DNA of 64,000 nucleotides. Origin: Gordonibacter sp034932485. GTDB lineage: Bacteria > Actinomycetota > Coriobacteriia > Coriobacteriales > Eggerthellaceae. Under the pieces are notes generated by a model. The model was not told the origin of the DNA, did not search any database, and worked only from the letters and a program-made list of their open reading frames with translations. The position numbers and the translations under genes were made by a program. Shown here one piece after another: positions 1 through 7,708 of this stretch; position 1 is the first letter of the stretch, and the number at the start of each line of letters is the position of its first letter. The DNA is taken from positions 1-64,000 of the forward strand of contig JAYFOQ010000023.1 in assembly GCA_034932485.1 (NCBI GenBank), given 5' to 3'.

Positions 1-7
1 GACAATC

Positions 8-622
8 TCAACCACAAGTGGCTTCAGCTTTCTCTAGTTCCGCTCGCAGAGCGCGCAATGCATTACCTCGATGTGAAACCGCATTCTTATCCGATTGACA
101 CACCTCAGCAAGCGTACGCCCATCATCGAATACCTGGGGCAAGAATAATGGATCGTAACCAAAGCCTTCGCTCCCCCGCTCCTCATATCCGATATAGCCC
201 TCAATAGTACCCGTGGCAATTTTCTCTGAGCCATCCTCGTCAACGAACACGAGGGTGCTAACAAACCGCGCTGTACGTTGCTCATCGGAAATACCAGCCA
301 ACGCTGCAAGCAATTTGGCGTTGTTGGCGGCATCATCACATGAATCGCCAGCATAGCGCGCAGAACGCACACCGGGCGCACCCTCTAACGCATCTACCAC
401 CAAGCCAGAATCGTCTGCGAGGGCCGCAAAGCGGCCTGAAACCTCATAGGCTGCACGAGCCTTAATACGTGCATTTCCCTCAAACGAATCGGCATCTTCA
501 ACCGGATCAGATTCAATACCCATCTCGCGCAACGTACGGAACTCCCAACCAGGAAAATCCAAGGCAGTCGCAATCTCGGACACTTTATGGGAGTTATTTG
601 TTGCCAGCACAACCGTTTTCAT
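8..622 (-). CDS. rdgB: RdgB/HAM1 non-canonical purine NTP pyrophosphatase
   Basis: This enzyme hydrolyses dITP, dXTP and XTP to the monophosphate plus pyrophosphate, which keeps deaminated purines out of nucleic acids; it acts in the cytosol. The 204-residue product has the family landmarks: ATNNSHK near residues 7-13, a SFEGNARIKA segment near 46, the catalytic ALADDSGL at 67-74 and SHRGNALRAL near the C-terminus. I chose the ATG at 622 because AAGGG lies just upstream and the protein then begins at the canonical MKTVVLATNN; an in-frame start 10 codons earlier has no family support. murI lies upstream on the same strand about 100 bases away, so the two may be co-transcribed. The identification is firm. 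Confidence 0.95.
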   Translation of the reverse strand: MKTVVLATNNSHKVSEIATALDFPGWEFRTLREMGIESDPVEDADSFEGNARIKARAAYEVSGRFAALADDSGLVVDALEGAPGVRSARYAGDSCDDAANNAKLLAALAGISDEQRTARFVSTLVFVDEDGSEKIATGTIEGYIGYEERGSEGFGYDPLFLPQVFDDGRTLAEVCQSDKNAVSHRGNALRALRAELEKAEATCG

Positions 623-725
623 AATTTCCCTTCCGTCATCAAACCACATCATGACGCAACTCGAGACACACCTACCATATTATCTAGATTCCGTCGAACG
701 CTGCCGCTTGCGTAACCAAAAACAC

Positions 726-1646
726 TTACGTTAGACTCACGTGATCGAGGCTGCTAATAGGCATACGAAACACGCGACTACCGAAGCTTCTGAACTCTTC
801 CATATCGTCACCTGTCGTGAAAAAATCATAGCGAGGCTCATTATCTGATTGAGCATAAGCTTTATGCCGACCGAGTATCTCAGCCACATCACGAGCGACT
901 TCCTGCGCCGACGAGATCAAAACTACATCGCGTCCAACAACGCTACCAATAAGCGCTTTGAGCAGCGGAAAATGAGTGCATCCTAAAACAAGGGTGTCTA
1001 TTTCGCAACGACGCAATGGCTCTAAATACTCGCGCGCAATCTCTTCAAACGCAGGTCTCACGTAGACTTTCGACATCAGGGAAGTAAAATCTTCAAGGGG
1101 ACCCTCCGCCATACGTAAACCCTGCTCGGCAATCTCCACAAAACGTGGCGTAGCGGTAGAAAATACGGTAATACCCGCATCTAGATGACGAATAGCCTTG
1201 GTGTAGGCATCCGACTCAACGGTAGCCTTCGTAGCAATGACTCCCACACGACGATTCCTTGTGGCATGCACCGCAGCGCGCGCCCCTGGCTCCACCACGC
1301 CCACGACCGGCACCGGAAACGTGCGTTGCGCATGAGCAAGTCCCGCAGCGGTGGCGGTATTACAAGCAATAACCAGAAGCTTTATTCCGCGCTCGACCAG
1401 CCAACTGCCAATCTGCTGCACAAATCCATCCACTTCATCCAAGCTACGTGGCCCATAGGGACAACGCGCCGAATCGCCCAAGTATACGATGGACTCACCC
1501 GGAAGCGCCTTTGCTATTTCGCGCGCCACAGTCAGGCCACCAAAACCCGAGTCGAATACACCAATAGGCGCATTATCGAACGAGGTAGAAACCGAGAGTA
1601 TCTCAGGTGTACCAGAACTAGAAGATGTCAACGAAATATCGTCCAT
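726..1646 (-). CDS. murI: Glutamate racemase
   Basis: MurI converts L-glutamate to D-glutamate for peptidoglycan precursors in the cytosol. The 306-residue product has the phosphate-binding FDSGFGGLTV (31-40), the first catalytic cysteine in ACNTAT (C95) and the second in LGCTHFPLL (C223), as expected for the cofactor-independent two-cysteine mechanism. About 27 residues precede the conserved domain and are serine/threonine-rich. The true start could be further in, but I see no better internal start with a ribosome site. rdgB follows on the same strand, a pairing seen in many bacteria. The divergent flavoprotein gene begins about 120 bases away. Confidence 0.95.
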   Translation of the reverse strand: MDDISLTSSSSGTPEILSVSTSFDNAPIGVFDSGFGGLTVAREIAKALPGESIVYLGDSARCPYGPRSLDEVDGFVQQIGSWLVERGIKLLVIACNTATAAGLAHAQRTFPVPVVGVVEPGARAAVHATRNRRVGVIATKATVESDAYTKAIRHLDAGITVFSTATPRFVEIAEQGLRMAEGPLEDFTSLMSKVYVRPAFEEIAREYLEPLRRCEIDTLVLGCTHFPLLKALIGSVVGRDVVLISSAQEVARDVAEILGRHKAYAQSDNEPRYDFFTTGDDMEEFRSFGSRVFRMPISSLDHVSLT

Positions 1647-1769
1647 GCTTTTCAGTATACCGCAGCGAAATGCCTTGTTACCACCTTGTTATGCTACCCT
1701 ACCATACGAACACCAGAGCCCCTTTATGATATGAGGGGGTAGCCGCAGACAAATAAGAATCGAGGCATC

Positions 1770-2399
1770 ATGAAAGTTCTCCTAATCAACGGAAGTCCCA
1801 ACAAAGAACGCTGCACCTATACCGCACTCACTGAAGTGGCCGGCGCGTTGCAGGCCGAAGGATTCGAGACGGAGATCGCTTGGATAGGTCGCGATCCCGT
1901 ACGTGGATGTAATGGTTGCGGTGGCTGCACAAAGCGTGACGATGCCCGCTGCATTTATGATGACGACGTAGTAAACAATCTTATCGCCAAGGCCGAAAAT
2001 GCCGATGGCATTATTGTGGGTACACCAGTGTACTACGCTGGGGCAAACGGAGCCCTTCTAGCCATACTTGACCGCATGTTTTACGCGGCATCAGCCCGCT
2101 TGCGATTCAAGCCAGCTGCCGGCATTGCTTCAGCCCGCCGCGCCGGCACAACACCGGCAATCGATCAGGTGAATAAATACTTCCAAATAAACTGTATGCC
2201 GCTCGTTTCATCGAATTACTGGCCCATGGTACATGGCAAAAGCACCGATGATGTTCGCCAGGACGCAGAAGGCATGCAGATTATGCGCACCTTAGGTCGA
2301 AATATGGCTTGGATGCTACGCTCCCTGGAAATATCTCGCGCGCATGGCGTTTCAAACCCTGAGGTTGAATCAAAAATAATGACAAACTTCATTCGATAA
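1770..2399 (+). CDS. NAD(P)H-dependent FMN reductase / iron-sulfur flavoprotein family
   Basis: This is a flavodoxin-fold oxidoreductase that binds FMN; its physiological electron partner cannot be told from sequence. The 209-residue product starts with MKVLLINGSPN, the FMN-phosphate loop of this family. It contains four cysteines at about 47, 50, 53 and 61 (CX2CX2CX7C), which matches the compact motif that holds a 4Fe-4S cluster in Isf-type flavoproteins. GTPVYYAG near residue 90 is the second flavin-contact segment. The gene stands alone, divergent from murI, with a strong terminator after it. The family is certain; presence of the cluster is inferred from the cysteine spacing. Confidence 0.85.
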   Translation: MKVLLINGSPNKERCTYTALTEVAGALQAEGFETEIAWIGRDPVRGCNGCGGCTKRDDARCIYDDDVVNNLIAKAENADGIIVGTPVYYAGANGALLAILDRMFYAASARLRFKPAAGIASARRAGTTPAIDQVNKYFQINCMPLVSSNYWPMVHGKSTDDVRQDAEGMQIMRTLGRNMAWMLRSLEISRAHGVSNPEVESKIMTNFIR

Positions 2400-2404
2400 A
2401 AACA

Positions 2405-2450
2405 AAAAAGAGAAGGGGACTCTTTTGTTTTCCTTCTCTTTTTCTTTTTC
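2405..2450 (+). terminator. Rho-independent terminator after the flavoprotein gene
   Basis: Twelve-base arms AAAAAGAGAAGG and CCTTCTCTTTTT (2405-2416 and 2432-2443) flank a T-rich loop and run into a T tract, six bases after the stop codon. Confidence 0.8.
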
Positions 2451-2526
2451 ATCTCAGATACTACTCATAGGGCCGCAAGGTTTTTCGATATGATCTCTCG
2501 TCTTCAAGTAGCACCATCTCTAAGTC

Positions 2527-2901
2527 TCAATCATCGATGCGACGGCGTTGTATTTTTATCTGCGCTCGAAAGTGCTTATGGTCAAGTCTACGCTGACGGG
2601 CTGCACGACTAGGATGAGTAGCATGGCGAACTTTAGGAGGAACCGCTTTGTTGACAAACAACTGACGCAACTTCTGAAGACAGAGCTGCCGGTTGCGAAA
2701 CTGGCTACGCGATTCCCGACTGGTTACCGCAATACCCGTGGGAACGTGCGTCATTCGTACGGCAGAGTCGGTAGTATTCACGCACTGCCCACCTGGGCCA
2801 CTAGCCCGAAACGTCTCGACCTCACAATCGCGCGCCACCTCTTCAGCGGATTGTTGTGCATACCGCGCATAGTCCCTATATGTCAGATGTTTGCTATCCA
2901 T
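2527..2901 (-). CDS. Small GGQ-domain peptide chain release factor-like protein
   Basis: This 124-residue protein has only the peptidyl-tRNA hydrolysis domain of class I release factors. GPGGQ lies at 35-39 and is followed by CVNTTDSAVRMTH, which resembles domain 3 of RF2 more than ArfB/YaeJ. The C-terminal tail is rich in arginine and lysine, as in ribosome-rescue hydrolases whose tail enters the empty mRNA channel. The codon-recognition domain is absent. A role in rescue of stalled ribosomes, beside the ssrA/smpB system in this window, is an inference. I start at MDSKHLTY (2901); a longer reading frame upstream lacks family similarity and would run almost to the divergent ybaK gene. Confidence 0.75.
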   Translation of the reverse strand: MDSKHLTYRDYARYAQQSAEEVARDCEVETFRASGPGGQCVNTTDSAVRMTHVPTGIAVTSRESRSQFRNRQLCLQKLRQLFVNKAVPPKVRHATHPSRAARQRRLDHKHFRAQIKIQRRRIDD

Positions 2902-3005
2902 GGTTTCATGATATCGTAGGTAAAGCGATAGCGCGAGCGCGCATCTTGGCGGTTTACTCACAAGATAGCGACAAGTAATTGGCATTTCGACGCGAAAGAC
3001 CCATT

Positions 3006-3491
3006 ATGTCTAAGGATAACGACCACAAGACAAACGCCATGCGCATATTGGATGCGAACAGTCTCGCTTACCAACCGCGGTTCTTTGACTGCCCCGAAGC
3101 TTTGTCGGGCGTAGAAGTAGCGTGTTTGCTTAATTTAGATAAAGATCGCGTGTTTAAAACCCTTGTTACGCGAGGTAAAACAGGTGAGCACTATGTATTT
3201 ATGATTCCCGTAGCATGCGAGCTCGATTTAAAAAAAGCAGCAGCCACGGCAGGCGAGAAATCTGTCGCCATGATCAAATCTAAAGAGCTATTCCCTCTAA
3301 CTGGCTACCTACATGGCGGCTGCTCACCTATCGCCATGCTAAAGCCCTTTCCCACTGCAATCGACGAGACTGCCGAACTATTTGAACATATCGTTTTTTC
3401 GGGTGGTCGCATTGGCTGCCAGATTGAAATGAGCCTTAACGATCTAGAGCGCGTCGTACCCTTAAAACACGCCGATCTAACGGTAGCATAA
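3006..3491 (+). CDS. ybaK: YbaK/EbsC family Cys-tRNA(Pro) deacylase
   Basis: Proteins of this family hydrolyse Cys-tRNA(Pro), clearing a mischarging error of prolyl-tRNA synthetase. The 161-residue product has the YbaK fold signatures: LDANSLAY near the N-terminus, DRVFKTLVTRG in the middle with the conserved lysine, a KSKELFPLTGYLHGG loop and FSGGRIGCQIEM near the end. The ATG at 3006 was chosen; a start nine codons upstream is possible but adds no family residues. The gene is divergent from the small release factor gene, about 100 bases away. The family is clear; substrate specificity is by homology. Confidence 0.9.
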   Translation: MSKDNDHKTNAMRILDANSLAYQPRFFDCPEALSGVEVACLLNLDKDRVFKTLVTRGKTGEHYVFMIPVACELDLKKAAATAGEKSVAMIKSKELFPLTGYLHGGCSPIAMLKPFPTAIDETAELFEHIVFSGGRIGCQIEMSLNDLERVVPLKHADLTVA

Positions 3492-3508
3492 TTACAACAA
3501 ACAGCGTA

Positions 3509-3541
3509 GAGGGCTTAACTCCGTGAACCCTCCTATAAAAA
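3509..3541 (+). terminator. Weak terminator after ybaK
   Basis: GAGGG (3509-3513) pairs with CCCTC (3528-3532) around a 14-base loop, followed by CTATAAAAAT. The stem is short and there is no good T run on this strand, so this is only a plausible end for ybaK. Confidence 0.35.
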
Positions 3542-3564
3542 TCCGCCGACCTTGCAGCCGGCGG
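3537..3564 (-). terminator. Terminator of the L,D-transpeptidase gene
   Basis: Read on the minus strand, CCGCCG and CGGCGG (positions 3564-3559 and 3548-3543) form a GC-rich stem followed directly by ATTTTTA. It lies 12 bases past the stop codon of the transpeptidase gene. Confidence 0.85.
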
Positions 3565-3575
3565 AAACAACGATC

Positions 3576-5321
3576 TTACCAGTGACTCACTACAACATCA
3601 CCCGACTGAATAATACCGTACAACTCCGCAGCCTTTCCTGGGGGCAAATTAACGCAGCCATGGCTCCCATAGCCGTCGGCATACATAGTACCACCGAAAC
3701 TTGGCTGCCAATCGGCATCGTGCAGACCAATCGCATTACCTACGAAAGGCATCCAATACTGAACGGTAGACTCGTAGATTTTCTGACCATTTTCATAGCC
3801 GATAAGCTTCGAGGGACTTGCCTTGGCATTTAGCCAATATACTCCAGTAGAGGTATCGTGCTGTCCATCGGGCTTACCCGAAATACAGGGCGATTCCCAG
3901 ATAAGCGCGCCCGACGCATCATAGAAGCGCACATACTGCTCAGAAAGATCGATATCGCAATACCGCGCACCCCAGTCGCGGGCTCCTGCACCATTATAAG
4001 CTGTGCCAGTCGATACCGTAGGTACCTCAACCGTCGTAACCACGCCGTTCGCAACGCCATCTTTTACCGTACCAAGCAAAGTGTCGCGATCTACTTCCCA
4101 ACCATAAATACCACCCGCAACGGTAACAACCTTGCCATCGGGACGGGTGTAGGTGCGCTTCGTACCTACTGTGTTGCACGCTGCCGCCAGTTCGTCCACC
4201 CAGGCGGTAAGTGCCGCGTCATCAAGCGTAGCCGTTAGGTCGTCGCCCAATCTGACCCACTGCGAAACGAGATCGGCGTTTACCTCACCTGCCGTAGTAC
4301 CAGCCATAGTCAACACAATATCAGCCTTAATCATGGTATTGGCTTGGTCTGCCGCTGCCTTAAGTTTGGCATCAGTAGAAAGCACCGTCGGCTGCGCAAG
4401 CTCACTTTTCGTCAGCTTCACCGTAGGCTCCAAGGAAACGACAGCATTGTCAATTGCCGCAATAACGGCATCGTAGCTTAACTGAGTGCCCACTGCCTCG
4501 GGCCGAACAGCGAATGCTTTTATCGCAGTATCATAGGCAACCGTTGCATTTGTAGGAGGTGTCGCTGTAGCGTTAAACTTATCAAGCGCTACGCGGACCG
4601 CATCACCCAAGCCACTTTCATTGTAAGTTGCTGCCAGCATCTCCGTAGCATCGTGCTGTCGAAACACCTCAACAGGCCATGCCCATTGGTTCACTTCAGC
4701 GTGTATAGCATCGGTAACCTTCTTGCCATCAAGGTTCATACCCGCATCTTTTGCAGACAGCGACAAGGAGAAACCTTGACCTTCAACCTTCAACGCATAG
4801 TCGTCGACAAAATCGGACAACATACTCTGCACCTCGGAAGATGCCTTGAACGAAATGTCAAGATTGCCAATTTTGGTATTCGGCATGAACCGGTCGGCAA
4901 ACACGACCGACCCAGCTACGTAAACTATGGCGATAATAGCCAGCAGAACACCAAACACAATACCAAGCACTCTAAGAGGCTTGCGAGTTGATTTAATATC
5001 GATCTCATTGATATCGACTGGCAGCATAGGGCCACCAACATAACCCGACATAACTGTTTTTGCGCCAGTATGATCGGCATGGGGATCAACAGGTCGTACA
5101 ACCTGAGGCATCACCGCTGTGTGATTTGGTGCAGGAAAAACCGACCCTTGGTCCTTTGGGGAAGGTGCGCCCACCAAGGGCACAGGGGGTATTGCAGCAG
5201 ATAATGGTATGTCGCGATCGGAGGAAGCAGGCTTTTCCTGTGCGCTGTTTTCTCCCCCCTGCGGCGAAGGCGCTGCATGGCGAGCATGCCGGGCTTTGCC
5301 GTTTTTACTCTTATCATTCAT
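3576..5321 (-). CDS. Membrane-anchored L,D-transpeptidase (YkuD domain)
   Basis: This 581-residue protein should form 3-3 cross-links in peptidoglycan or attach proteins to it, outside the membrane. A proline-rich cytoplasmic tail (about 1-115) is followed by one membrane helix at about 117-141, a long extracytoplasmic region resembling the peptidoglycan-binding type 4 domain, and a C-terminal YkuD domain. The catalytic motif is SHGCVN with cysteine at about 556 and its histidine two residues before. There is no cleavable signal peptide, so it stays anchored by the single helix. It is transcribed alone with a clear terminator. The family is firm; the long disordered N-terminus is typical of actinobacterial members. 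Confidence 0.92.
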   Translation of the reverse strand: MNDKSKNGKARHARHAAPSPQGGENSAQEKPASSDRDIPLSAAIPPVPLVGAPSPKDQGSVFPAPNHTAVMPQVVRPVDPHADHTGAKTVMSGYVGGPMLPVDINEIDIKSTRKPLRVLGIVFGVLLAIIAIVYVAGSVVFADRFMPNTKIGNLDISFKASSEVQSMLSDFVDDYALKVEGQGFSLSLSAKDAGMNLDGKKVTDAIHAEVNQWAWPVEVFRQHDATEMLAATYNESGLGDAVRVALDKFNATATPPTNATVAYDTAIKAFAVRPEAVGTQLSYDAVIAAIDNAVVSLEPTVKLTKSELAQPTVLSTDAKLKAAADQANTMIKADIVLTMAGTTAGEVNADLVSQWVRLGDDLTATLDDAALTAWVDELAAACNTVGTKRTYTRPDGKVVTVAGGIYGWEVDRDTLLGTVKDGVANGVVTTVEVPTVSTGTAYNGAGARDWGARYCDIDLSEQYVRFYDASGALIWESPCISGKPDGQHDTSTGVYWLNAKASPSKLIGYENGQKIYESTVQYWMPFVGNAIGLHDADWQPSFGGTMYADGYGSHGCVNLPPGKAAELYGIIQSGDVVVSHW

Positions 5322-5778
5322 AGGTGACTTTCATAGGTTCGTTTGTGCGCTCATTCTATCCTGATATCAGTTGCATTGTACCAAGAGAAGTGTACCCTTT
5401 TCGTAAACAAAATGCTTAACCTTATCTGAAGGTTACACCCATCACAAATTTGCCACGTATTGTTCGTTATTTTCATAAGATATTTAACATCTAGTTGATA
5501 AGCGAAAGAATTCGACTACTACCAAAAACGACAGGGAAAGAGCCAATGACCCACATCGCGCGCAGCACCAAAGCTTCTTCCCTAGCGTAAGACTCCTTAA
5601 TAAGCATCTAGATACCAGCGATGGGCTGAATTTCATCGGCTTGTATGGTAAACATGAGCAAAAGGCGATTTTCGGGACAATTCTATTGGCTAATTATTGG
5701 CTAAAGTGGCCAAAAAACGGGCAAAACATACGGGAATACACGGATATTTATCGATAGTTTTGCATCCACATAAAGCAA
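5322..5778. other. Gene-free region between the transpeptidase gene and ssrA
   Basis: About 450 bases hold no convincing gene. Its left part must carry the promoter of the leftward transpeptidase gene. The right part contains two copies of ATTGGCTAA (5685-5693 and 5696-5704) and an A+T-rich stretch. A 38-codon minus-strand frame (5491-5607) has no ribosome site and is not called. The 3' end of ssrA is a common target for integrating elements, so a scar is possible, but no integrase fragment was recognised. Confidence 0.4.
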
Positions 5779-5820
5779 TAAAAATGCCGCCTGATCTGCT
5801 TTTACACTAAATCAGACGGC
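5779..5820 (-). terminator. Terminator of ssrA
   Basis: On the minus strand GCCGTCTGAT and ATCAGGCGGC form a ten-base stem (with G-U pairs) followed by ATTTTTAT, about 11 bases past the tmRNA CCA end. Confidence 0.88.
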
Positions 5821-5830
5821 ACATTTTTAA

Positions 5831-6199
5831 TGGTGGAGGCGCGGAGAATCGAACTCCGGTCCATACTACATAATCCACGAGGCTCTACAAGCTTAGTCGA
5901 TGATCAATATTCGGTCGAACTCGGTTCATTGACAAACGTTGCCTTCCCTAGCCAGTTCAATCTTTGCTTGAGCCATACTGGCTACGTGCTCAAGCGCATT
6001 CCCCTGAGTTTGTGCCGAACCTCGAGTCGGGGAAATCCCGAAGCCGACAGCCTGGTACTATTAAGCAGCCATGGCGAGCGCCGGAGCGCTCTGAGTGTTG
6101 TTCTTGCCAATTAAATTGACTTTACCCCTGTTTAACGTGGCGAGGAGACCACGACCTGCTCCTCATTTCAAACGTACCATGTCGAAACCAGTCGCCCCC
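5831..6199 (-). ncRNA. ssrA: Transfer-messenger RNA (tmRNA)
   Basis: The RNA rescues stalled ribosomes with SmpB and adds a degradation tag. The 5' end GGGGGCGACTGGTTTCGAC (from 6199) and the 3' end CGCCTCCACCA (to 5831) pair into the acceptor stem. The GGTTCGA-like T-arm sequence GAGTTCGATTCTC is present and CCA is encoded. Length is 369 bases. The tag frame runs from 6108 to 6061, with resume codon GGC, and reads GKNNTQSAPALAMAA before TAA TAG. Its hydrophobic alanine-rich end suits ClpXP-type proteases. smpB lies one gene upstream on the same strand. End positions follow the acceptor pairing and should be good to within a base or two. Confidence 0.96.
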
Positions 6200-6241
6200 G
6201 TTTTGCAGAAACACAGCGTATAAAGCCGCAGTTAGAATGCT

Positions 6242-6270
6242 AAAAATCCGCAAGGGGGATGGCCCACCTT
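6242..6270 (-). terminator. Probable terminator before ssrA
   Basis: On the minus strand AAGGTGGG and CCCCCTT pair around a short loop with one internal mismatch, followed by GCGGATTTTTAG. It probably ends transcripts from the acidic-protein gene. The ssrA promoter should lie just downstream, with TATACG near 6219 as a possible -10. Confidence 0.5.
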
Positions 6271-6281
6271 TTCAAAGATCT

Positions 6282-6323
6282 GCACGGCAGAGAGTCGTGC
6301 GCCGCCATGCCTTGGCACGGCGG
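6282..6323 (-). other. Two adjacent hairpins upstream of ssrA
   Basis: GCACG/CGTGC (6282-6300) and CCGCC.TGCC/GGCA.GGCGG (6302-6323) form two stems back to back, directly upstream of the terminator-like stem at 6242-6270. No gene or known RNA family was recognised here. Confidence 0.45.
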
Positions 6324-6441
6324 AATGTACATTCTATCCTGACGCAACCGTTTGTCAAGCAGGCGAGCCTGCCAAACACACACTCAAACGGTACCCTAAT
6401 CACTGTTTAGTACCGCTAGTTCAAAACGGCAATCGAATAGC

Positions 6442-7182
6442 TTACTTCTTTTTCAAGAAGCCAAAATCAAAGGCCTCCTTGATATCAAACACCGCATCCT
6501 TCAACTCGGATACTACCGCGATGCCGTCTTTATAGATGGCATTTACGTCGTTGGTTGTACGCGCAACGCCCTCTTTCGTAATACCCATATCGAATTCATT
6601 GTCGGTCGAACCGTCCTCGGCGACATGATTATCGTCGTCCACGTAAAAGTACTCGACCTCCTCATCATCCTCCACAACAACGAAGCCCACGCGATTGCCG
6701 TCCTCATCCTCGAGGTAAGCAACAATATCGTCGTCATCGATCTCAAGCTCCACCACCTCGTAGTCATCGCTTTCGTCGATAGGCTCATCAATGGTAACGT
6801 CCTCGTCATCCTCCGTCAGTTCATCACCATCGTACTCGTCGAGCATGCCCTCTTCAGCCAACTCGTCCTCAAGTGCTTCCGGGTTATCGTCGCCGACGAT
6901 ATGGAAACCCTCTTCGGACAGATCCATACCCGTCTTATTCTCTACAACCGCAGCAAGACCACCATCGTAGCCTTCAGGACTAGTCTCCCCTTCACCTTCA
7001 GGACCTTCCTCGGCAAAAAAACCTTCGTAAGCTTCCTCAAGATCGGATTCTTCCGCCTGAGGGTCGAACAGCTCGTCGTCTTGGAATTCCTCGACATCTT
7101 CAAGCTCGGTTTCTTCGTCGATCTGCTCAGCTTCCGTCTCGGCGCCATCTTCTATCTCGTTCAGTTCCTCGTCCAAGCCCAT
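6442..7182 (-). CDS. Highly acidic protein of unknown function between smpB and ssrA
   Basis: I do not recognise this 246-residue protein. Aspartate and glutamate make up 95 of its residues, concentrated in the first 200. Three near-consecutive acidic tracts surround a short beta-like segment (GNRVGFVVVEDDEEVEYFYVDD). The C-terminal 45 residues are less acidic, may be helical, and end in KKK. There is no signal peptide or membrane segment. The start at 7182 is supported by AAGGAGG seven bases upstream; an in-frame start 16 codons earlier has none. It follows smpB by 56 bases and is probably co-transcribed with it. Such acidity suggests a nucleic-acid mimic or a chaperone for basic proteins, but nothing in the sequence proves that. 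Confidence 0.8.
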   Translation of the reverse strand: MGLDEELNEIEDGAETEAEQIDEETELEDVEEFQDDELFDPQAEESDLEEAYEGFFAEEGPEGEGETSPEGYDGGLAAVVENKTGMDLSEEGFHIVGDDNPEALEDELAEEGMLDEYDGDELTEDDEDVTIDEPIDESDDYEVVELEIDDDDIVAYLEDEDGNRVGFVVVEDDEEVEYFYVDDDNHVAEDGSTDNEFDMGITKEGVARTTNDVNAIYKDGIAVVSELKDAVFDIKEAFDFGFLKKK

Positions 7183-7238
7183 AGCGGCCTCCTTCGAGTC
7201 GGCGCCAGCGATGTTGTCGGCGCGATACAATTTCTATT

Positions 7239-7703
7239 TTAACGGCTTCGTTCTTTCAGCGCACGCTCAACCTCGCGGCGATTGTCGCGCTCCGCCATAC
7301 TAGCGCGTTTGTCGTAGAGCTTCTTGCCACGTGCAATGGCCAGCTCCACCTTTACGAGGGAGTTGTCTTTAAAGTACATTTTCACCGGCACCAATGCCAT
7401 GCCCTTTTCGACGGTCTTGCGCTCCAGCTCGCGGATCTGACTTTTATGTAACAGCAGCTTACGCTTGCGGTCGGGATCGACGTTCGCAATATTGCCATTA
7501 GAGTACGGCGGTATGTGTACGTTATGCAACCACACCTCACCGCCGCGAACTAACGCAAAGCAATCGGTAAGCTGACAGTTATTCTCGCGCAGTGAACGCA
7601 CTTCAGTGCCGGTGAGCTCGATACCCGCCTCGAAGGTTTCCATAATCTCGTATTCATGGAAAGCCTTGCGATTCTTCGCGATGGTTTTTTCTTCGCGTTT
7701 CAT
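7239..7703 (-). CDS. smpB: SsrA-binding protein SmpB
   Basis: SmpB binds tmRNA and brings it to the A site of stalled ribosomes. The 154-residue product has the family core: KNRKAFHEYEI near the N-terminus, ETFEAGIELTGTEVRSLRE, and KRKLLLHKSQIREL. The basic C-terminal tail (KKLYDKRASMAERDNRREVERALKERSR) forms the helix that reads the empty mRNA channel. Its length is normal. It starts six bases after the stop of the M42 peptidase gene, so the two are in one operon, and ssrA lies about 1 kb downstream on the same strand. Confidence 0.96.
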   Translation of the reverse strand: MKREEKTIAKNRKAFHEYEIMETFEAGIELTGTEVRSLRENNCQLTDCFALVRGGEVWLHNVHIPPYSNGNIANVDPDRKRKLLLHKSQIRELERKTVEKGMALVPVKMYFKDNSLVKVELAIARGKKLYDKRASMAERDNRREVERALKERSR

Positions 7704-7708
7704 AAGTA

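Noticed and set aside
5491..5607. 38-codon minus-strand frame in the region left of ssrA
   Set aside because: It has no ribosome site, no recognisable sequence and no context.
5831..6199. Plus-strand frame across the tmRNA
   Set aside because: It is a chance frame over a structured RNA gene whose ends, tag and acceptor stem are clear.
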